DNA of 64,000 nt from Synechococcus sp. LTW-R (GCF_014217875.1 NZ_CP059060.1:1054001-1118000), one strand, 5' to 3'. Shown: positions 38,143 to 47,029, numbered from the stretch's first letter. Translations and numbers: made by a program. Notes: a model not told the origin generated them from the letters alone.

Positions 38143-39453
38143 ATGACCATCGGCATCGGCTTGCTCGGGCTCGGCACTGTGGGAGCAGGCGTTGCGGAAA
38201 TCCTGCAGACCCCTGACGGTCGCCACCCACTCGTGGGAGATCTGGCGCTCAAACGCGTGGCCGTCAGGGATCTGAACCGCCCACGGCCCATCGAGCTCCC
38301 CAGCGAGATCCTCTGCACCGACCCCGAAGCGGTCGTCCAGGACCCCGCGGTCGACATCGTCGTTGAGGTCATGGGTGGCCTGGAGCCCGCCCGCAGTCTG
38401 ATCCTGGCGGCAATTGCGGCTGGAAAGCCCGTCGTCACCGCCAACAAGGCTGTGATCGCGCGCCACGGCGAAGAAATTGCGGCCGCCGCCGCCGAGAAAG
38501 GCGTCTACGTGCTGATCGAAGCCGCCGTGGGCGGTGGGATCCCGATCATCGAACCCCTGAAGCAGTCCCTGGGGGGCAACCGGATCCAGCGGGTGAGCGG
38601 GATCATCAACGGCACCACCAACTACATCCTCAGCCGGATGGCCGATGAGGGCGCGGCCTACGCCGAGGTGCTGGCCGACGCCCAACGTCTTGGTTACGCC
38701 GAGGCCGATCCGGCCGCCGATGTGGGCGGTGGCGATGCCGCCGACAAGATCGCCATCCTCTCGGGCCTGGCCTACGGCGGACCGATCGAGCGGGCGGCGA
38801 TTCCAACCGAAGGCATCGATCGCCTGGATGGCTGTGATGTGAACTACGCCGAGCAACTGGGCTATGTGGTGAAACTCGTCGCCCAAGCCAAGAACCTTGG
38901 CACCGCCAGCGATGGCACCGTCCAGCTGGATGTGAGGGTGAGCCCCACCCTGCTGCCGAAGGATCACCCCCTCGCCGGCGTCCATGGCGTCAACAACGCG
39001 ATCCTGGTGGAAGGCGACCCCGTCGGTCGGGTGATGTTCTACGGCCCAGGCGCGGGGTCCGGCCCCACCGCATCGGCCGTGGTCGCGGACATCTTGAACA
39101 TCGCCGGCATCCGCGCGGCAACCGGAAACAACGGCGGACTGGACCCCCTCTTGGCTGCCAACCGCTGGCGCAACTGCGCCCTGGTGGATGCCGGAGAGAC
39201 CCTGCAACGGCACTACGTGCGCCTGCAGACCGGTGATGAAGCCGGGGTGATCGGCCGCATTGGCAGCTGCTTTGGCGACCAGGGCGTCTCGATTCGCTCG
39301 ATCGTCCAGTTCGAAACCACCGGGGATGCGGCCGACGCCGAAATCGTGGTGATCACCCATGAGGTGAAACAGCAGCACTTCGCCCAGGCCCTGGCGGCGA
39401 TCAAGGCACTGCCCGAGGTGAAGGCCGTCGCGGCCTGCCTGCCCACGCTCTAG
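38143..39453 (+). CDS. hom: Homoserine dehydrogenase
   Basis: This enzyme reduces aspartate semialdehyde to homoserine for threonine and methionine synthesis. The NAD(P) site is LGLGTVGAGVAEIL near residue 6. The catalytic region includes INGTTNYILSRM near residue 153 and the Lys/Asp segment AEADPAADVGGGDAADKIAIL near residue 187. A C-terminal ACT domain (GVIGRIGSCFGDQGVSIRSI) suggests allosteric control by an amino acid. Length 436 is normal. Confidence 0.95.
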   Translation: MTIGIGLLGLGTVGAGVAEILQTPDGRHPLVGDLALKRVAVRDLNRPRPIELPSEILCTDPEAVVQDPAVDIVVEVMGGLEPARSLILAAIAAGKPVVTANKAVIARHGEEIAAAAAEKGVYVLIEAAVGGGIPIIEPLKQSLGGNRIQRVSGIINGTTNYILSRMADEGAAYAEVLADAQRLGYAEADPAADVGGGDAADKIAILSGLAYGGPIERAAIPTEGIDRLDGCDVNYAEQLGYVVKLVAQAKNLGTASDGTVQLDVRVSPTLLPKDHPLAGVHGVNNAILVEGDPVGRVMFYGPGAGSGPTASAVVADILNIAGIRAATGNNGGLDPLLAANRWRNCALVDAGETLQRHYVRLQTGDEAGVIGRIGSCFGDQGVSIRSIVQFETTGDAADAEIVVITHEVKQQHFAQALAAIKALPEVKAVAACLPTL

Positions 39454-39615
39454 TGGCAGCCCCAGGGGCACCTGGGCCAGAGTCGGGAGATCGGTTGGCG
39501 CCGTTCCCCTGACCCAACCGCCGTTGTGTAGCTCAGCGAACGTCTTGAGCGCAGACGACGCGGAACCCTGGGCGGGTCAGCTGGTTTGCGCTTCGGCCTC
39601 ACCCCTCCGTTGGCC

Positions 39616-39816
39616 ATGACCTCAGTTAGCCCCTTCCATCAAGGCGATTGCGTCACCCTCGTGAGCGATTCGCACACCTACCAAGTGGTTGGCATTGATG
39701 ACAGCCACAACCGCTGCTGGGTGCGGCGCTGGCCCCTCGCCCGCCACGGCTGCCCCGTCTTTGAAATTTCCCTGCAACAGCTCGAGGGACACCAAGCCAC
39801 AACCCCCGCAAATTGA
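39616..39816 (+). CDS. Small conserved beta-rich protein
   Basis: A 66-residue soluble protein starting at ATG 39616. It has an SH3-like barrel character (FHQGDCVTLVSDSHTYQVVG followed by CWVRRWPL). Two or three Cys are present. Its stop overlaps the TTG start of the peptide-binding lipoprotein gene by 4 nt. The 162-nt gap before it, after hom, shows only weak hairpins. Confidence 0.6.
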   Translation: MTSVSPFHQGDCVTLVSDSHTYQVVGIDDSHNRCWVRRWPLARHGCPVFEISLQQLEGHQATTPAN

Positions 39817-41435
39817 AGTCTTGGGGCTTGAATGGGGCGGCTGAAACCAAGCGCCCCATCACTCGCCTCCCCGCTGCTGCCGGCCTTTTGGCCCTGTTGC
39901 CGGCCCTGCAGCTGTTGATGGGCTGCCAGCCCCCCCACCCCGTCGGTCAGCTGGTGGTGGCCAACAAGAGCAGCCTCGATTCCGTCGATCCGGTCGATGT
40001 CTATCTGCTGGCCGGAACGCAACTCCTCAGCGCCGTTGGCGATCCCCTGTACGCCGCCGATCGGCAAGGGCAACTCCAACCCAGGCTGGCGACGGCACTG
40101 CCGCAATTCAGCGCCGACGGCCTGAGCGCTCGCATCCCCCTGCGCCAAGGGGTGCGCTTCCACGACGGAACCCGCTTCGATGCCGAAGCGATGGTGTTCA
40201 ACCTCAATCGCTTCCGCCGGCTCGGAAAACTGAGCTACTTGCTGGACGACCGCATCGCGTCGGTGCGCAGCGTCGGGCCGTACACGATTGAGCTGCGCCT
40301 GACGCGTCCCTACCGCGCCCTAGCGGCGCTGCTCAGTTCGATCACCTTCACCCCGGTTTCACCTACCGCCTACCGGGACTACAGCGAACGCTCATTGACG
40401 GGGCGTTTTGTCGGGACCGGTCCCTACCGCTTGGTGAGCTACAGCCCGCGCAAACAGCAGTTGCTGCCCTTCGCGGACTACTGGGGGACGCCCGCGAAGA
40501 ACGCCGGGATCCACCTGATCACCCTGAGCAACTCCACCGCCTTGTTCGGCTCCCTGGTCAGCGGAGAGGTGGACGTCTTGATCTCGAGTGGGCTCGAGAG
40601 CGACCAACAGCAGGCCCTCGATGCCCGCGTGGCCCGCAGGGAGCTGGTCAGCGGAGCTGGTCCGGCGATCGAGATCGCCCTGATGGCCCTCAACAGCCAA
40701 CGCAGCCCGTTTAACAGCAGGGACGTGCGGCAGGCGGTGGCCCTGAGCCTGGATCGCCGGCTGATTAGCCAGCGGGTGAGCTTTGGCCTCAGTGAACCCT
40801 TGCGCTCCCTTGTGCCCCCACCCCTAGCGGGCTCCAGCCCCCCGAGCTGGCCGGCCTATGACCCCAAGGCCGCTCGGGCGCTCTATAAGCAGGCCGGCTT
40901 CTGCAACGGGAAGCGGCTGACGCTGCCGCTGACCTTCCGATCGAACCACGCCTCCGATCGCCTCTTTGCCCTCACCTGGCAGGCCCAGCTGCGCCGCGAC
41001 CTGGGGGACTGTGTGCGGCTGGAGATCACCGGGGTGGAATCCACGAGCGCCTACCGGCAGCTGGCCCAAGGCGTCTTCCCGATGATCGTTTACGACTGGA
41101 TTGGGGATTACCCCGACCCCGACACTTACCTGGCTCCGCTGCTGGGCTGCCGCAGGAGCACGGGCGACCATTGCCTGGCGGGCAGCAGCGTGGACTCGGG
41201 CAGCTTCTGGACGGCGCCCGGCCTGCAAGGGCAGCTTCAGGTCAGTGAGAGTCGCACGGGAGCGGCCCGCCAAGGCAGCCTGCTCACGGTCCAGCGGATG
41301 GCCGCCAAGGGCGCCTCGTTTGTCCCCCTCTGGCAGGTCAATGCCCGCGCCTGGGGACAACGGAACCTGAGCGCCCCCCAATTTGATGGGTCCGGCCGGG
41401 TGATCCTGCAGGCGTTGGAGCTGGTCCAGCCATGA
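39813..41435 (+). CDS. ABC transporter substrate-binding lipoprotein, family 5 (peptide/nickel type)
   Basis: A 540-residue solute-binding protein of the DppA/OppA family. A lipobox near residue 38 (LLMGC) follows a hydrophobic signal, so it is a lipoprotein anchored outside the cytoplasmic membrane. The SBP-5 signature region (LSARIPLRQGVRFHDGTRFDAEAMVFNLNRF) starts near residue 106. The start is read as TTG at 39813, overlapping the preceding gene; TTG at 39828 is also possible. It overlaps the permease gene by 4 nt. No DppC, DppD or DppF homologue lies nearby. Confidence 0.85.
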   Translation: MKSWGLNGAAETKRPITRLPAAAGLLALLPALQLLMGCQPPHPVGQLVVANKSSLDSVDPVDVYLLAGTQLLSAVGDPLYAADRQGQLQPRLATALPQFSADGLSARIPLRQGVRFHDGTRFDAEAMVFNLNRFRRLGKLSYLLDDRIASVRSVGPYTIELRLTRPYRALAALLSSITFTPVSPTAYRDYSERSLTGRFVGTGPYRLVSYSPRKQQLLPFADYWGTPAKNAGIHLITLSNSTALFGSLVSGEVDVLISSGLESDQQQALDARVARRELVSGAGPAIEIALMALNSQRSPFNSRDVRQAVALSLDRRLISQRVSFGLSEPLRSLVPPPLAGSSPPSWPAYDPKAARALYKQAGFCNGKRLTLPLTFRSNHASDRLFALTWQAQLRRDLGDCVRLEITGVESTSAYRQLAQGVFPMIVYDWIGDYPDPDTYLAPLLGCRRSTGDHCLAGSSVDSGSFWTAPGLQGQLQVSESRTGAARQGSLLTVQRMAAKGASFVPLWQVNARAWGQRNLSAPQFDGSGRVILQALELVQP

Positions 41436-42451
41436 GCCGCCGCTATCACCTCTGGGGCTACCTGCTGAGCCGCCTGGCCCTCGTGCCCGTGATGCTCTGG
41501 CTGATCGCCAGCCTGGTGTTCCTGCTGCTGCGGGTTGCCCCCGGCGATCCCATCGACGCCCTGCTCGGTCCCCGGGCTCCGCAGGCCGCCCGGGAGGCCC
41601 TGCGGCAGCAACTGGGGCTCGACCAGAGCCTGCCGGTGCAGTACGGCCAGTACCTCAACGACCTGCTGCACGGCCAACTCGGGACGTCCCTGACCAACCA
41701 GGAACCCGTCACCGCCGTGATCGCCCGCAGCCTTCCCGCAAGCCTGGAGCTCGGTCTCACGGCGCTGCTGATCGCGGCGGTGGTCGGGCTTGCCGTGGGC
41801 TTCAGCGGCATCGCCCGGCCGGAGGGCAAGCTCGACCTCTCCGCCAGGCTCTATGGCATCGGCACCTATGCCATGCCCCCGTTTTGGGCCGCGATGATGG
41901 TGCAGCTGGTGTTCGCGGTCTGGCTGGGCTGGCTCCCGGTCGGCGGGCGATTCCCCGCCACGTTGATCCCGCCGGATGGCAGCGGTTTCTACCTCCTCGA
42001 CAGCCTGCTGCGGGGCAACGGCCAACAGTTTTGGGGCGCGATCCGGCATCTCGTCCTGCCGGCCAGCACCCTGGGGATCCTGCTCAGCGGCATCTTTGCC
42101 AACGCCCTGCGCCTGAATCTGCGGCGGGCCTTGGATTCCGACTACGTGGAGGCGGCCCGCAGCCGCGGCCTCAGCGAAAGCCGGGTGGTGCTTCGCCATG
42201 CCCTGCCCAATGCCCTGCTGCCGGTGCTGACCATTGCCGGCATCACCGTGGCGTCTCTGATCGGTGGCGCCCTGTTGATCGAGGTGACCTACTCCTGGCC
42301 AGGGGTGGCCTACCGGCTCCAAGAAGCCATCAGCCAACGGAACTACCCGGTCGTCCAGGGAATTGTCGTGGTGGTGGCCAGCCTCGTGGTGGCGGTCAGC
42401 GTGCTGGTGGATCTGCTGGTGGCCCTGCTGGATCCACGCGTGAAGTTCTGA
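41432..42451 (+). CDS. Peptide/nickel ABC transporter permease, DppB type
   Basis: A 339-residue permease with six predicted transmembrane helices. The N-terminus has the typical RVAPGDPIDALLGPRAP and the EAA loop region (LDSDYVEAARSRGLSESRVVLRHALPNAL) is near residue 235. It pairs with the binding protein upstream. A second permease (DppC) and the ATPases are missing here. The last 56 nt overlap, tail to tail, the DUF1400 hydrolase gene. Confidence 0.88.
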   Translation: MSRRYHLWGYLLSRLALVPVMLWLIASLVFLLLRVAPGDPIDALLGPRAPQAAREALRQQLGLDQSLPVQYGQYLNDLLHGQLGTSLTNQEPVTAVIARSLPASLELGLTALLIAAVVGLAVGFSGIARPEGKLDLSARLYGIGTYAMPPFWAAMMVQLVFAVWLGWLPVGGRFPATLIPPDGSGFYLLDSLLRGNGQQFWGAIRHLVLPASTLGILLSGIFANALRLNLRRALDSDYVEAARSRGLSESRVVLRHALPNALLPVLTIAGITVASLIGGALLIEVTYSWPGVAYRLQEAISQRNYPVVQGIVVVVASLVVAVSVLVDLLVALLDPRVKF

Positions 42452-44072
42452 CCTCGATCCGGCTCTCCCAGAGCTTGGCCAGCTCGTGATCGAGCACGTA
42501 GGCGCTTACCCCACCCAGGTCCCGGCGCTGGGGCGGAAGGTCCCGTTTCACTCCGCCTTGCTCCAAGCCCCAAAGGAACTCACTACTCAAGCTCAAGATC
42601 AAGTTCTGCACCCGCGTGGGATCCACACCCACCCATTCCTCGCCGAACTTGAACAGGGGCGCCTCACTGCTCGACTGCATGCGCACGGGGGAGAAGTGGC
42701 TGGCTCCCTCGAGCAGCACCAAACGGCTGCGGGGATTGGGATCAGGCAGAAATAAGCGCAGCTGTTCGCTGAGGGGGGGCGTGATCAGATCCAGACTCCC
42801 GCCCAGCATCAACACAGGCGCCTGCAGCCCCCGCAGACCGCGATAGGGCCAGAGCAAGCTGCCAAACCCGTTGAGGGTGACCACACCCGCGATCGGCTGG
42901 GCCAGCGGTTGCACCGCCGGTAGGGGCACCTCGGGAAGTTGGCACTGCAGCAGGCGCGAAAGGTTGATCAGCGGCAGGTCCGCCAGCGATCTCTTGCAAC
43001 GGCGCTGCAGGCCGGGCTCCGGACGCAAACCAGCCGCCAACAGGCTCGTCAGCCCGGCCAGGGAATGGCCCATCAGCACCACCCGCCGCCCAAGACCGGG
43101 CAACCCACCCGAGTGGGCCGCAGCCACCACGGCCTGCAGGTCCCGGACGCGCCCAGGAAGGGTCTCTGCACCGGGGGGCAGGCGGCGGCCCTGGACGAGC
43201 TCACGCACCGCGAGCTCATTGCTGCCGGGGTGGTCCAGCAAGACCACGGGCCACTGCCGCTCATGCAGAGCCTGGGCCAACCAGCGCAGCTGATCGGTGC
43301 TGCCCCCCAATCCGGGCATCAAGAGCACCCAGGTGGTCGCCCCAGGCACAGGCCAGAGCTCGAGCGCCAGGTCCTCCTCGCGATGGGAGACCGGCAGACG
43401 CCAGCGTTGCGGTGCCCGATCAGCCGCCGAGCCCTGCTGCTCCAGCAAGACCCCGTCGGAGAGGGGCAACAGCGGTGTGCCCTGAGGGAGCGGCAGGGTT
43501 TGCAGCGCCTGCAGGGCCACCTTCTGCTCGAACAACTGCTGCTGCCAGCCCTGGGCCAGCTGCTGAAGGCCGTCGAGGTTGATCGTGAGCTGCCGGACCG
43601 GAAGCGCCCGCATCAACTCCAGGACAGTCACCTGCTGCTGCTCTTTCAGCAAGGCGTTCAAGGTGCTGAGCACCAGGGGGCCCGCGTTGCCGTTCTCCGT
43701 GCTGAGCAGGACGCCCAACTCTTCGGCGACGCGCTGACCGGCCCAGCTGCGCATCATCTGCTGGGTAAAGCTGCGCTGCTGCACCAACGAGGTGTTCAGC
43801 AGTTGATGCAACTGCGCTTGGCTTTGGGAATCCAAGAGGCTGAGCCAGACCCGGAGCTCACCGGAGCGGGCCTCGGGATCACGGCTCCAGCGTTCGAGCT
43901 CGGCGAGGTTCACGGGGAGATCCAGTCCATCGAGGCGGATGTCCAGTTCTTCGGCGGCCCGCAAGGGCGGAGCCAGCAGCGATCCGAAGGAGAGAACTCC
44001 GGCCAGCAGACTGCTGCACAGTGCACGGCGGCGACGCAAGCGGGTTGGCTCAACCACGGATGCAGGCAACAT
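42396..44072 (-). CDS. Exported alpha/beta hydrolase with N-terminal DUF1400 domain
   Basis: A 558-residue protein. The N-terminal signal peptide (RALCSSLLAGVLSFGSLLAPPLRA) is followed by a DUF1400-like helical region (residues about 45-170). The C-terminal two thirds form an alpha/beta hydrolase with the nucleophile elbow GHSLAG near residue 330. Substrate unknown. Start at 44072 (MLPASVV) is chosen over 44105. The gene overlaps the MFS gene at its 5' end and the DppB gene at its 3' end, so both borders are unusually compact. Confidence 0.8.
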   Translation of the reverse strand: MLPASVVEPTRLRRRRALCSSLLAGVLSFGSLLAPPLRAAEELDIRLDGLDLPVNLAELERWSRDPEARSGELRVWLSLLDSQSQAQLHQLLNTSLVQQRSFTQQMMRSWAGQRVAEELGVLLSTENGNAGPLVLSTLNALLKEQQQVTVLELMRALPVRQLTINLDGLQQLAQGWQQQLFEQKVALQALQTLPLPQGTPLLPLSDGVLLEQQGSAADRAPQRWRLPVSHREEDLALELWPVPGATTWVLLMPGLGGSTDQLRWLAQALHERQWPVVLLDHPGSNELAVRELVQGRRLPPGAETLPGRVRDLQAVVAAAHSGGLPGLGRRVVLMGHSLAGLTSLLAAGLRPEPGLQRRCKRSLADLPLINLSRLLQCQLPEVPLPAVQPLAQPIAGVVTLNGFGSLLWPYRGLRGLQAPVLMLGGSLDLITPPLSEQLRLFLPDPNPRSRLVLLEGASHFSPVRMQSSSEAPLFKFGEEWVGVDPTRVQNLILSLSSEFLWGLEQGGVKRDLPPQRRDLGGVSAYVLDHELAKLWESRIEVRTSRVDPAGPPADPPAR

Positions 44073-45277
44073 GCTGGAGCTGGTGGCACCAGTTTCCCCC
44101 GGCATTGCGGGAACTGGCCACTGTTCGCCTGGTGGCCAGTTTTGGCGCCGGGGGGATTTTGTACCTCACTCCGATGGTGTTTCACCAACAGGAGTTCAGC
44201 GCCGCCTCGATTGGCCTGGGGCTAGCCCTCGCCGCCCTGGCTGGAACGATCGGACGCTTCATCAGCGGGGCCCTGCTCGACCAAGGCCGCAGCTGCGGAA
44301 CGCCTGTGCTGCTCGCGGCGGCCTGCGGGTTCGCTGGAGATGGCTTCCTGCTGCAGGCCAGCACCATGGCGGGCTACGTCGCCGGCCAGCTTTGCATCGG
44401 CATGGCCGGCGGTCTCTACTGGCCGGCCGTAGAACTCGCCGTGCCGCAATGCGCCTATCCCTTGCCGTCGGCCAAGGGCTATGCCCTCGTGCGCAGCACC
44501 GATGCTCTCGGCGTGGCCACCGGGACGCTGTCGGGGTCCCTGCTGGCGGCCGCGGGGCTGTTGCGAGGCGTCTACTGGATTGATATCGCGGCGGTGATCG
44601 CCCTGGCGGCTCTACTGCTGCTCAAACCTCTTCCCAGGGCTGCGAAAGCCAGCGACAGCGCAGAGGGACAACGTCCCTTGCGCCAATGGCTGCCAGCCCT
44701 GGTGCCCATGTTGGCCATTTCGGTTGTCGCCACCTCGATGCCCGCCTTGATGCAGAGCGCCCTGCCCTTGGACTTGGTGCGCGGCGGACTGAACCGAGCA
44801 GGGCAACCTGAAAGTTGGAGCGCCCTGCTGATCGGCCTGCAACTTGGCCTGTTGGTCTTGATCCAATGGCCCGTGGGACGGGCACTAGCCCTGCGGCCAG
44901 TGGGGGTGGGACTGGGACTGAGCTTGGTCTGCTTCAGCGGCGGGACCCTGCTGCTAGCGGCCTCAGCCTTCAGCCAACACGGCATTGCGCTGGTCGTGAT
45001 CGCCCTGGCGGTGGTCGCCCTCGGGGAGGCCGCGTTTTTGCCGACGGCAACGGAGGCAGTCATTGAGCTCAGTCCCAAGGGCCATGGCGGCTTGGCCATG
45101 GCCCTGTTCTCCCAATGCTTTGCCCTCAGCGCCTTTGCCGCACCCCTGCTGGCCGGGATTCTGCTGGATCGCCATGGCCATGGCGTCAGCCTGTGGCTGG
45201 CCACGGCCCTCACCTGCGGCCTCAGTCTGCTGTTGGTCGGTCCTGTTCAGCGCCGATCAAAGCGGCGGCCGACCTAG
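44060..45277 (+). CDS. Major facilitator superfamily transporter
   Basis: A 405-residue membrane protein with about 12 hydrophobic helices and MFS features. It has a cytoplasmic loop after helix 2 (GRFISGALLDQGR, the motif A position). A central charged loop (KASDSAEGQRPLRQW) divides the helices, and a second half has similar periodicity. Substrate cannot be read. ATG at 44060 overlaps the divergent hydrolase start by 13 nt; later GTG/TTG starts near the first helix are possible. Its stop overlaps a 56-residue gene on the other strand. Confidence 0.78.
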   Translation: MQATCWSWWHQFPPALRELATVRLVASFGAGGILYLTPMVFHQQEFSAASIGLGLALAALAGTIGRFISGALLDQGRSCGTPVLLAAACGFAGDGFLLQASTMAGYVAGQLCIGMAGGLYWPAVELAVPQCAYPLPSAKGYALVRSTDALGVATGTLSGSLLAAAGLLRGVYWIDIAAVIALAALLLLKPLPRAAKASDSAEGQRPLRQWLPALVPMLAISVVATSMPALMQSALPLDLVRGGLNRAGQPESWSALLIGLQLGLLVLIQWPVGRALALRPVGVGLGLSLVCFSGGTLLLAASAFSQHGIALVVIALAVVALGEAAFLPTATEAVIELSPKGHGGLAMALFSQCFALSAFAAPLLAGILLDRHGHGVSLWLATALTCGLSLLLVGPVQRRSKRRPT

Positions 45278-45444
45278 GCCTTGTTCTTCGCAACCCAGGC
45301 CTCATGGGGCAGGGGCTCGGTGCCGTACTCCCAGTCGTCGTAGTCAGGGTCGTTGCGGATCTGCTTGTGCAGCTCCTTCTGACTGTCGAAATCGTGGGAT
45401 TGACGGTCGTCGCCGGTGGTTTCAGGGGTGGGCTGAGCCGTCAT
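45274..45444 (-). CDS. Small acidic conserved-looking protein (56 aa)
   Basis: An unlisted short gene: ATG at 45444, stop at 45274-45276. The product begins MTAQPTPETTGDDRQSHDFD and ends in AWVAKNKA. It contains a dense acidic segment (NDPDYDDWEYG) and no Cys. It is placed tail-to-tail with the MFS gene. Codon use and strand match neighbouring small genes; the function is unknown. Confidence 0.6.
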   Translation of the reverse strand: MTAQPTPETTGDDRQSHDFDSQKELHKQIRNDPDYDDWEYGTEPLPHEAWVAKNKA

Positions 45445-45477
45445 GGCAAACCTGGAGCTGGCGTCATTCTGGAACAG

Positions 45478-45585
45478 CTACTTCGATTTGGAAGGCAGGA
45501 GCCGCAACCAAGCCCAGAAGAGCAACGCCACCGGAAGGATCGCGAGCAGCAGCAGGGTCAGCACAAACCGCAGCTCCTCGTCCAC
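45478..45585 (-). CDS. Very small single-span membrane protein (35 aa)
   Basis: From GTG 45585 the frame encodes about 35 residues: a short acidic start (MDEELRF), one transmembrane helix (VLTLLLLAILPVALLFWAWL) and a basic end (LLPSKSK). Size and topology resemble the small subunits of photosynthetic complexes, but I recognise none of them. It sits between two other tiny genes in a 350-nt gap. Translation is unproved. Confidence 0.45.
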   Translation of the reverse strand: MDEELRFVLTLLLLAILPVALLFWAWLRLLPSKSK

Positions 45586-45629
45586 CGAATCCGGTCTCTC
45601 TCCGCGAGACTGATGCTGACGGATGCCCC

Positions 45630-45812
45630 ATGCCCCTGATGCATCAGCTTTGGCTGCTGGTTCCCTGGGCCGTTTTCGCCCTGGCCGCAGGGGTCAAGTT
45701 TTGGCGGTTGACACGGCCGTTTCGGCGGCAACTCGCAGAACCCAGCACCGAGCAGGTTCGCGCCTCCCTCGAGCGGCGCTGGCGGGCGGACCAGCGGGAA
45801 CTCACTGAATAG
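45630..45812 (+). CDS. Small membrane protein (60 aa)
   Basis: From ATG 45630 the frame gives 60 residues. One N-terminal transmembrane helix (LWLLVPWAVFALAAGVKFW) is followed by a basic, helical tail with paired Arg residues (ERRWRADQRELTE). A much longer frame in the same phase runs back into the MFS gene and is not used. Its stop overlaps the 3' end of the convergent zinc-finger gene. Confidence 0.6.
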   Translation: MPLMHQLWLLVPWAVFALAAGVKFWRLTRPFRRQLAEPSTEQVRASLERRWRADQRELTE

Positions 45813-46275
45813 TGGCCGAGGGCCGCTGGCCGGCGCAGGCCAGGCAGCCGCCATTGATGCGATAGGGCGCCAGGTGATGCCTGAGGCACCGGGTGCCGCG
45901 GAAAAACAACACCTGTCCCTGTTCCCGGGCGTGGGCATCGGTGAGGGGCAAGGCCAGCCAGCTCTCGGGAACCCGCCCCTTGAGGGACTCCCGATTCGCC
46001 AGGGCTTCACGCCGGCGCTGCCGCTCTTCCCGGTCGTTCTTTGCGCAGACCGCCTCCACCTGGAGCTCACGGGAACAGTCCGCACAGGCCTGCACCGTGG
46101 GCTTTTTGCGCTCCAGGTTGTGGGAGAGCTTGTCGCTTGGGACCTCCCGCTCTTTGCCGCAGCTGCAGCGGCACCACCAGAAGGCATTCCCAGACTTGGA
46201 GCGTTTCTCGGACGCGCGCACAACGGTGAGTTGGCCATACACCTCACCAATGCGATTGCGCGGCTTAGAGGGCAT
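45802..46275 (-). CDS. Phage-like cysteine-rich (zinc-binding) protein
   Basis: A 157-residue protein. The N-terminal part reads RIGEVYGQLTVVRASEKRS then WWCRCSCGKEREVPSDKL, followed by ACADC. This four-Cys arrangement resembles the zinc-ribbon domain in phage-encoded and HNH-associated proteins. A basic helical middle and a second CLACAG pair follow. No nuclease catalytic residues are evident. Its location between small core genes suggests fixation in the lineage rather than recent phage entry. Confidence 0.6.
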   Translation of the reverse strand: MPSKPRNRIGEVYGQLTVVRASEKRSKSGNAFWWCRCSCGKEREVPSDKLSHNLERKKPTVQACADCSRELQVEAVCAKNDREERQRRREALANRESLKGRVPESWLALPLTDAHAREQGQVLFFRGTRCLRHHLAPYRINGGCLACAGQRPSATIQ

Positions 46276-46283
46276 TCACTCCA

Positions 46284-46571
46284 ATGAACTCTGCTAAAAA
46301 CCCTACGGAGGAAGATGGCGAAAACACAGGAACAATGACGCGACGCAACAGCGCACTGATTCGACTGCTTCTCTCCTTGCTCTGGCTTCTGCTGGGGGTG
46401 TTTGCCTTCCTCAGCCTCGCCCGAGTGTTCCTGTGGGCCTTGAGCTGGTATTTCATTCGTGCAGCCCTCGCCATTGGCTTGGCGTACTTCGTGATTGATC
46501 GCGTACGGCGCCTGCGTCAAATCCAGCACCTGCGGGCCATGACCTTTCGGGCCTGGCTCGACGAGGACTGA
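46284..46571 (+). CDS. Small membrane protein
   Basis: A 95-residue protein with two adjacent hydrophobic helices (LIRLLLSLLWLLLGVFAFLS and the ALSWYFIRAALAIGLAYFV region). A basic C-terminal segment (RVRRLRQIQHLRAM) follows. ATG at 46284 or ATG at 46335 may be the start. It diverges from the zinc-finger gene and lies 14 nt before arfB. Confidence 0.6.
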   Translation: MNSAKNPTEEDGENTGTMTRRNSALIRLLLSLLWLLLGVFAFLSLARVFLWALSWYFIRAALAIGLAYFVIDRVRRLRQIQHLRAMTFRAWLDED

Positions 46572-46585
46572 TCACGTCCTTCGCC

Positions 46586-47026
46586 ATGGCGCCAAACCTT
46601 GACCTCGTTGTTCATCCGAGACTGGTGATTCCAGCGGCGGATTTGCAGTGGTCATTCAGTCGCAGTGCAGGACCAGGTGGTCAAAACGTCAACAAGTTGG
46701 AAACGGCTGTCGAGCTCAGTTTGGACATCGCAGCCTGCACGGTTCTTGGTCCCTTTCAGAAACAACGGCTGCAATCGCGCCTCACACAATTGAGGGGCTC
46801 AAGCGTGCTTCGGATCCGTGCATCCGAGCACCGTTCGCAATACAAAAACCGCTGCCTAGCCCTTGAGAAAATGGCTGAGGCGCTGCGGGACGGCCTCGAA
46901 CCAGACCCCAAGCCCCGGCGCGCCACGAAGCCCTCGAAAGCCTCCACCCGGAAACGCCTAGAGGGGAAAAAGTTCCGCGGCGATGTCAAACGCAACCGGC
47001 AACAACGACCGCGGCTGGAGGACTGA
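46586..47026 (+). CDS. arfB: ArfB-type peptidyl-tRNA hydrolase (ribosome rescue)
   Basis: A 146-residue release-factor-like protein. The catalytic GGQ motif lies in SAGPGGQNVNKLETAVEL near residue 33. The C-terminal tail is long, Lys/Arg-rich (KPSKASTRKRLEGKKFRGDVKRNRQ) as needed to enter the mRNA channel of stalled ribosomes. There is no codon-recognition domain. It releases peptides from stalled ribosomes. It converges on the Nif11 gene with 3 nt between. Confidence 0.92.
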   Translation: MAPNLDLVVHPRLVIPAADLQWSFSRSAGPGGQNVNKLETAVELSLDIAACTVLGPFQKQRLQSRLTQLRGSSVLRIRASEHRSQYKNRCLALEKMAEALRDGLEPDPKPRRATKPSKASTRKRLEGKKFRGDVKRNRQQRPRLED

Positions 47027-47029
47027 GCG

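Noticed and set aside
39454-39615. Possible small RNA with a GGTTGG/CCAACC hairpin after hom
   Set aside because: Stem is short with a long loop and no T-run follows; no known RNA family is recognised.
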